A stretch of DNA of 7,384 bases, taken from assembly GCA_964646465.1 (NCBI GenBank), contig CAZYEN010000023.1, positions 1 through 7,384 of the forward strand. The letters are read 5' to 3'. Position 1 is the first letter of the stretch; each line of letters starts with the position of its first letter. The notes beneath the pieces are model-generated. The model was not told the DNA's origin. It did not search any database and was given only the letters and a program-made list of their open reading frames with translations. This DNA comes from CALRBF01 sp964646465. Its GTDB lineage: Bacteria; Patescibacteriota; Minisyncoccia; SW-4-49-11. Position numbers and translations under genes: made by a program. Shown piece after piece: positions 5,509 through 7,384 of this stretch.

Positions 5509-6285
5509 ATGTATTCTATTCAAATTCAAAATCTAAATCACTCTTATGATAGTATAGAAGTTTTTAATAATAACTTTCTAAATTTAGAAGTACCAAAAAG
5601 TCAAAAGAATAAATTATATGGAATTATTGGACCATCAGGAACTGGTAAGACTACACTTTTATCCATTTTAGGAGGACAATTAAACCCTAAAAAGGGTCAA
5701 GTTTTAGTCGATAAGGTTAATATATACAAAGTAGGAGATAAGACTCGCCGAGATATTATAGCCGTCCAAATGCAGACAGCCACTGCTCTTAGGGGAACTT
5801 TGAGAGAGAATTTAGTTTTTGGAATTACAGGAGACCAGAAGCTATGTGAGGATAATAATCTAATTAAGATCTTAAAACAAGTTGGACTATGGAGTCTTTT
5901 TGAACCCAAAGATGGACTTGAGACATTAATCGGAGAGGGCGGAGTGAATTTATCTGGAGGACAGCGACAAAGATTGAATTTTGCTGGATTATATTTAAGA
6001 GCTAAACATTATCATCCGAGCTTAATTTTAATTGATGAGCCAACCTCATCTCTAGATGAAATTAGCGAGCGAGCAATTACTCAAATGATTGATGAGTTAT
6101 CCCAGAAGTCAGTCACTTTTGTAGTAGCTCATAGACTCAAAACACTAGACCAAGCGATAGGTATAATGGACACTTCACTAATTAAAGATTATCCAGAATT
6201 AAAATTTTACACCGAGTCAGAATTATTAGAAATTTCTCAATATTATAGAGATTTGAAGACTGGTAAGGCTGAGTTGGAGGAGTAG
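5509..6285 (+). CDS. ABC exporter ATP-binding subunit
   Basis: The 258-residue product is a complete ABC nucleotide-binding domain. It shows an A-loop aromatic (Tyr13), Walker A GPSGTGKTT (41-49), Q-loop Gln89, signature LSGGQ (148-152), Walker B LILIDE (172-177, catalytic Glu177), D-loop SSLDE (180-184) and H-loop His208 in VVAHRL. All catalytic residues are intact, so it should hydrolyse ATP and drive the membrane partner. The Q-loop pattern, with GT eight residues downstream followed by an ENL motif, is of the exporter type. It starts 9 bp after the permease stop, in the same operon, without a visible Shine-Dalgarno, suggesting coupled or leaderless-like translation. The last 40 residues are a charged tail of unknown role. 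The gene ends four bases before the convergent dnaE stop. Confidence 0.93.
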   Translation: MYSIQIQNLNHSYDSIEVFNNNFLNLEVPKSQKNKLYGIIGPSGTGKTTLLSILGGQLNPKKGQVLVDKVNIYKVGDKTRRDIIAVQMQTATALRGTLRENLVFGITGDQKLCEDNNLIKILKQVGLWSLFEPKDGLETLIGEGGVNLSGGQRQRLNFAGLYLRAKHYHPSLILIDEPTSSLDEISERAITQMIDELSQKSVTFVVAHRLKTLDQAIGIMDTSLIKDYPELKFYTESELLEISQYYRDLKTGKAELEE

Positions 6286-6296
6286 GGGGTTACTCC
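6279..6296. repeat. Inverted repeat spanning the two convergent stop codons
   Basis: GGAGTA (6279-6284) pairs with TACTCC (6291-6296) around a 6-nt G-rich loop. It includes the ATPase stop TAG (6283-6285) and the dnaE stop TAA (6290-6292). No T tract follows on either strand, so it is not a standard intrinsic terminator, though it may weakly stabilise both mRNA ends. Confidence 0.35.
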
Positions 6297-7384
6297 GGAT
6301 TATTCAAAATATATTTTATTCTAGCTACTAATTCATCGGAATAGTGGACGGAGAAATGAGTTGCTTTGACTTGCATTTTGGGGGTATTATAATTGGCGAT
6401 TAAGTACACTGGGCATTTACCTTTGGCTTCTCGGGTTAAGATTTCTTTGACTTTAACCAATGCTTCTGGTGTGGTGTGAGGAGGGATTATGATGTTTATC
6501 CCGACTATTTCAGCTCCATCTTGGGTGGTTGGGAGATTATTTTGAGCTTCTTGATCATTATATTCTGGAATCTCTAAGCCAATCTCCTCTACAGAATTAC
6601 TGAGGGATGGAACTGATTTGGAAGTAGTCCATTTCTGAATATCTTCTGCTGTTAGAAGTTTGGCTTCAGAGGCTATGAATTGAGAGACCCCATCTTTATC
6701 CTGCCTTTTGCCTTTTATGGCAAATCCAGCTCCTGTATTGAGTTCCTCCCCAAGAGTTCGGTATATACTAGGGAAAATGATTACCTCTATATTATCTGAG
6801 ATATCTTCTAGATTGAGAAAGGCCATCTTAGCCCCACTTTTAGTATTGATAATCTTAATATCCTTAATTACTCCAGTTAGGATTAGACCAGTCTTTCTTT
6901 TAGCTTCTTTGACCTCTTTGATATTTGGCAGATTTAATTCTGTTAGAATATCCTTATATTCATCAATTGGATGGGTAGATATCCATAGTCCTAAGTATTG
7001 ATTTTCTAGCTCTAGAATTTGATTTAAATTCTCGGATGGATTAGCTGGGATTGTCTCTAGCTCTAGTTTCGGTGAGGTAGGAACTGTAGCTCCAAATAGT
7101 GAGTTTTGTGGCACTGTACTATTATTCTGAGTAGCTATAGTTCTAATAAAGCTAAGAATATTTTCTAAATTATGAATCAGGATATATCTTGGCTCAAATT
7201 CATCTAGAGCTCCAGCTTTTATAAGGGCTTCTAAATTCTTTTTATTCAGTTCCTTAGCTGGTATTCTAGTAATAAATTCTTCTAGAGACTTATAGTTTCC
7301 ATTTTCTTTCCTCTCAGATTCTATGTATTCTGCCAAATTACTGCTCATATTTTTGATACTACCAAGACCATAGAATATAGTAGA
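6290..7384 (-). CDS. dnaE: DNA polymerase III subunit alpha, C-terminal part (N-terminus cut by window edge)
   Basis: The open frame covers 364 residues and runs off the right edge. The first in-frame Met is at 7348, but the residues before it (STIFYGLGSIKN) already match the conserved FGL.AIKN motif of DnaE, so the gene continues upstream. Visible in order: the end of the polymerase thumb/fingers region; a helix-hairpin-helix DNA-binding region (about 30-65, SLEEFITRIPAKELN and LIKAGALDEF); the ELENQYLGLWISTHPI segment (about 125-139); an OB-fold that binds single-stranded DNA (about 166-240, starting GLILTGVIKDI); and a C-terminal domain (about 290-360), the region that contacts the clamp or clamp loader in other species. 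It is the replicative polymerase. The catalytic aspartates lie outside the window. The gene is convergent with the ABC operon. Confidence 0.93.
   Translation of the reverse strand, partial: STIFYGLGSIKNMSSNLAEYIESERKENGNYKSLEEFITRIPAKELNKKNLEALIKAGALDEFEPRYILIHNLENILSFIRTIATQNNSTVPQNSLFGATVPTSPKLELETIPANPSENLNQILELENQYLGLWISTHPIDEYKDILTELNLPNIKEVKEAKRKTGLILTGVIKDIKIINTKSGAKMAFLNLEDISDNIEVIIFPSIYRTLGEELNTGAGFAIKGKRQDKDGVSQFIASEAKLLTAEDIQKWTTSKSVPSLSNSVEEIGLEIPEYNDQEAQNNLPTTQDGAEIVGINIIIPPHTTPEALVKVKEILTREAKGKCPVYLIANYNTPKMQVKATHFSVHYSDELVARIKYILNNPE

Noticed and set aside
5697..5909. Minus-strand 70-residue open frame
   Set aside because: It is entirely inside the ABC ATPase gene, whose motifs are intact, so it is an antisense shadow.
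6708..7001. Plus-strand 97-residue open frame
   Set aside because: It is entirely opposite the OB-fold region of dnaE and shows no independent features.
7313..7348. Start of the dnaE frame at the first in-window Met (7348)
   Set aside because: The twelve residues before it match the conserved FGL.AIKN motif of the polymerase, so the gene continues past the window edge and this Met is internal.
1260..7384. Recoding of TGA as a sense codon, as in Gracilibacteria and Absconditabacteria
   Set aside because: No gene here ends in TGA, which prompted the question, but every complete gene has full family length with no internal TGA and glycine uses GGN codons, so the standard code explains everything.

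Overview
The window is AT-rich (by eye about one third G+C), with short intergenic gaps, few recognisable Shine-Dalgarno sequences and standard stop codons (only TAA and TAG are used here). It carries small stand-alone enzymes, a LysM/M23 cell-wall hydrolase and a divergent single-copy dnaE. This mix fits a host-associated or ultra-small bacterium of the Patescibacteria (Candidate Phyla Radiation) type. That placement is inference from gene style, not from a marker phylogeny. No rRNA, tRNA, CRISPR array or insertion sequence was seen.

Layout, left to right. (1) Positions 1-916, minus strand: the N-terminal part of a secreted LysM-LysM-M23 peptidoglycan hydrolase, cut by the left edge and driven by a perfect-consensus promoter (TTGACA, 17 bp, TATAAT). 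(2) About 1029-1259: a very AT-rich gap without a gene. (3) 1260-1535, minus: a pterin-4a-carbinolamine dehydratase. (4) 1634-1939, plus: an unrecognised 101-residue protein, divergent from (3) and ended by a strong intrinsic terminator. (5) 1989-3173, minus: a membrane-anchored PQQ-type sugar dehydrogenase, convergent with (4). (6) 3304-4326, minus: a 340-residue protein with the complete zinc-site signature of a beta-carbonic anhydrase plus a long, His-rich C-terminal extension. (7) 4480-5499 and 5509-6285, plus: an ABC exporter split into a membrane half and an ATPase, forming a two-gene operon. (8) 6290-7384, minus: the C-terminal third of DNA polymerase III alpha, cut by the right edge and convergent with the ABC operon.

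The genes do not form one obvious pathway. They are mostly single-gene units with their own promoters; only the two ABC genes are clearly co-transcribed. The most notable regulatory architecture is at the two divergent gene pairs. In each, the opposing predicted promoters overlap at their -35 boxes (4423-4429 and 1579-1585), so the two directions could compete for polymerase. The pair formed by the carbonic-anhydrase-like gene and the ABC exporter is the best candidate here for a linked, uncharacterised function.
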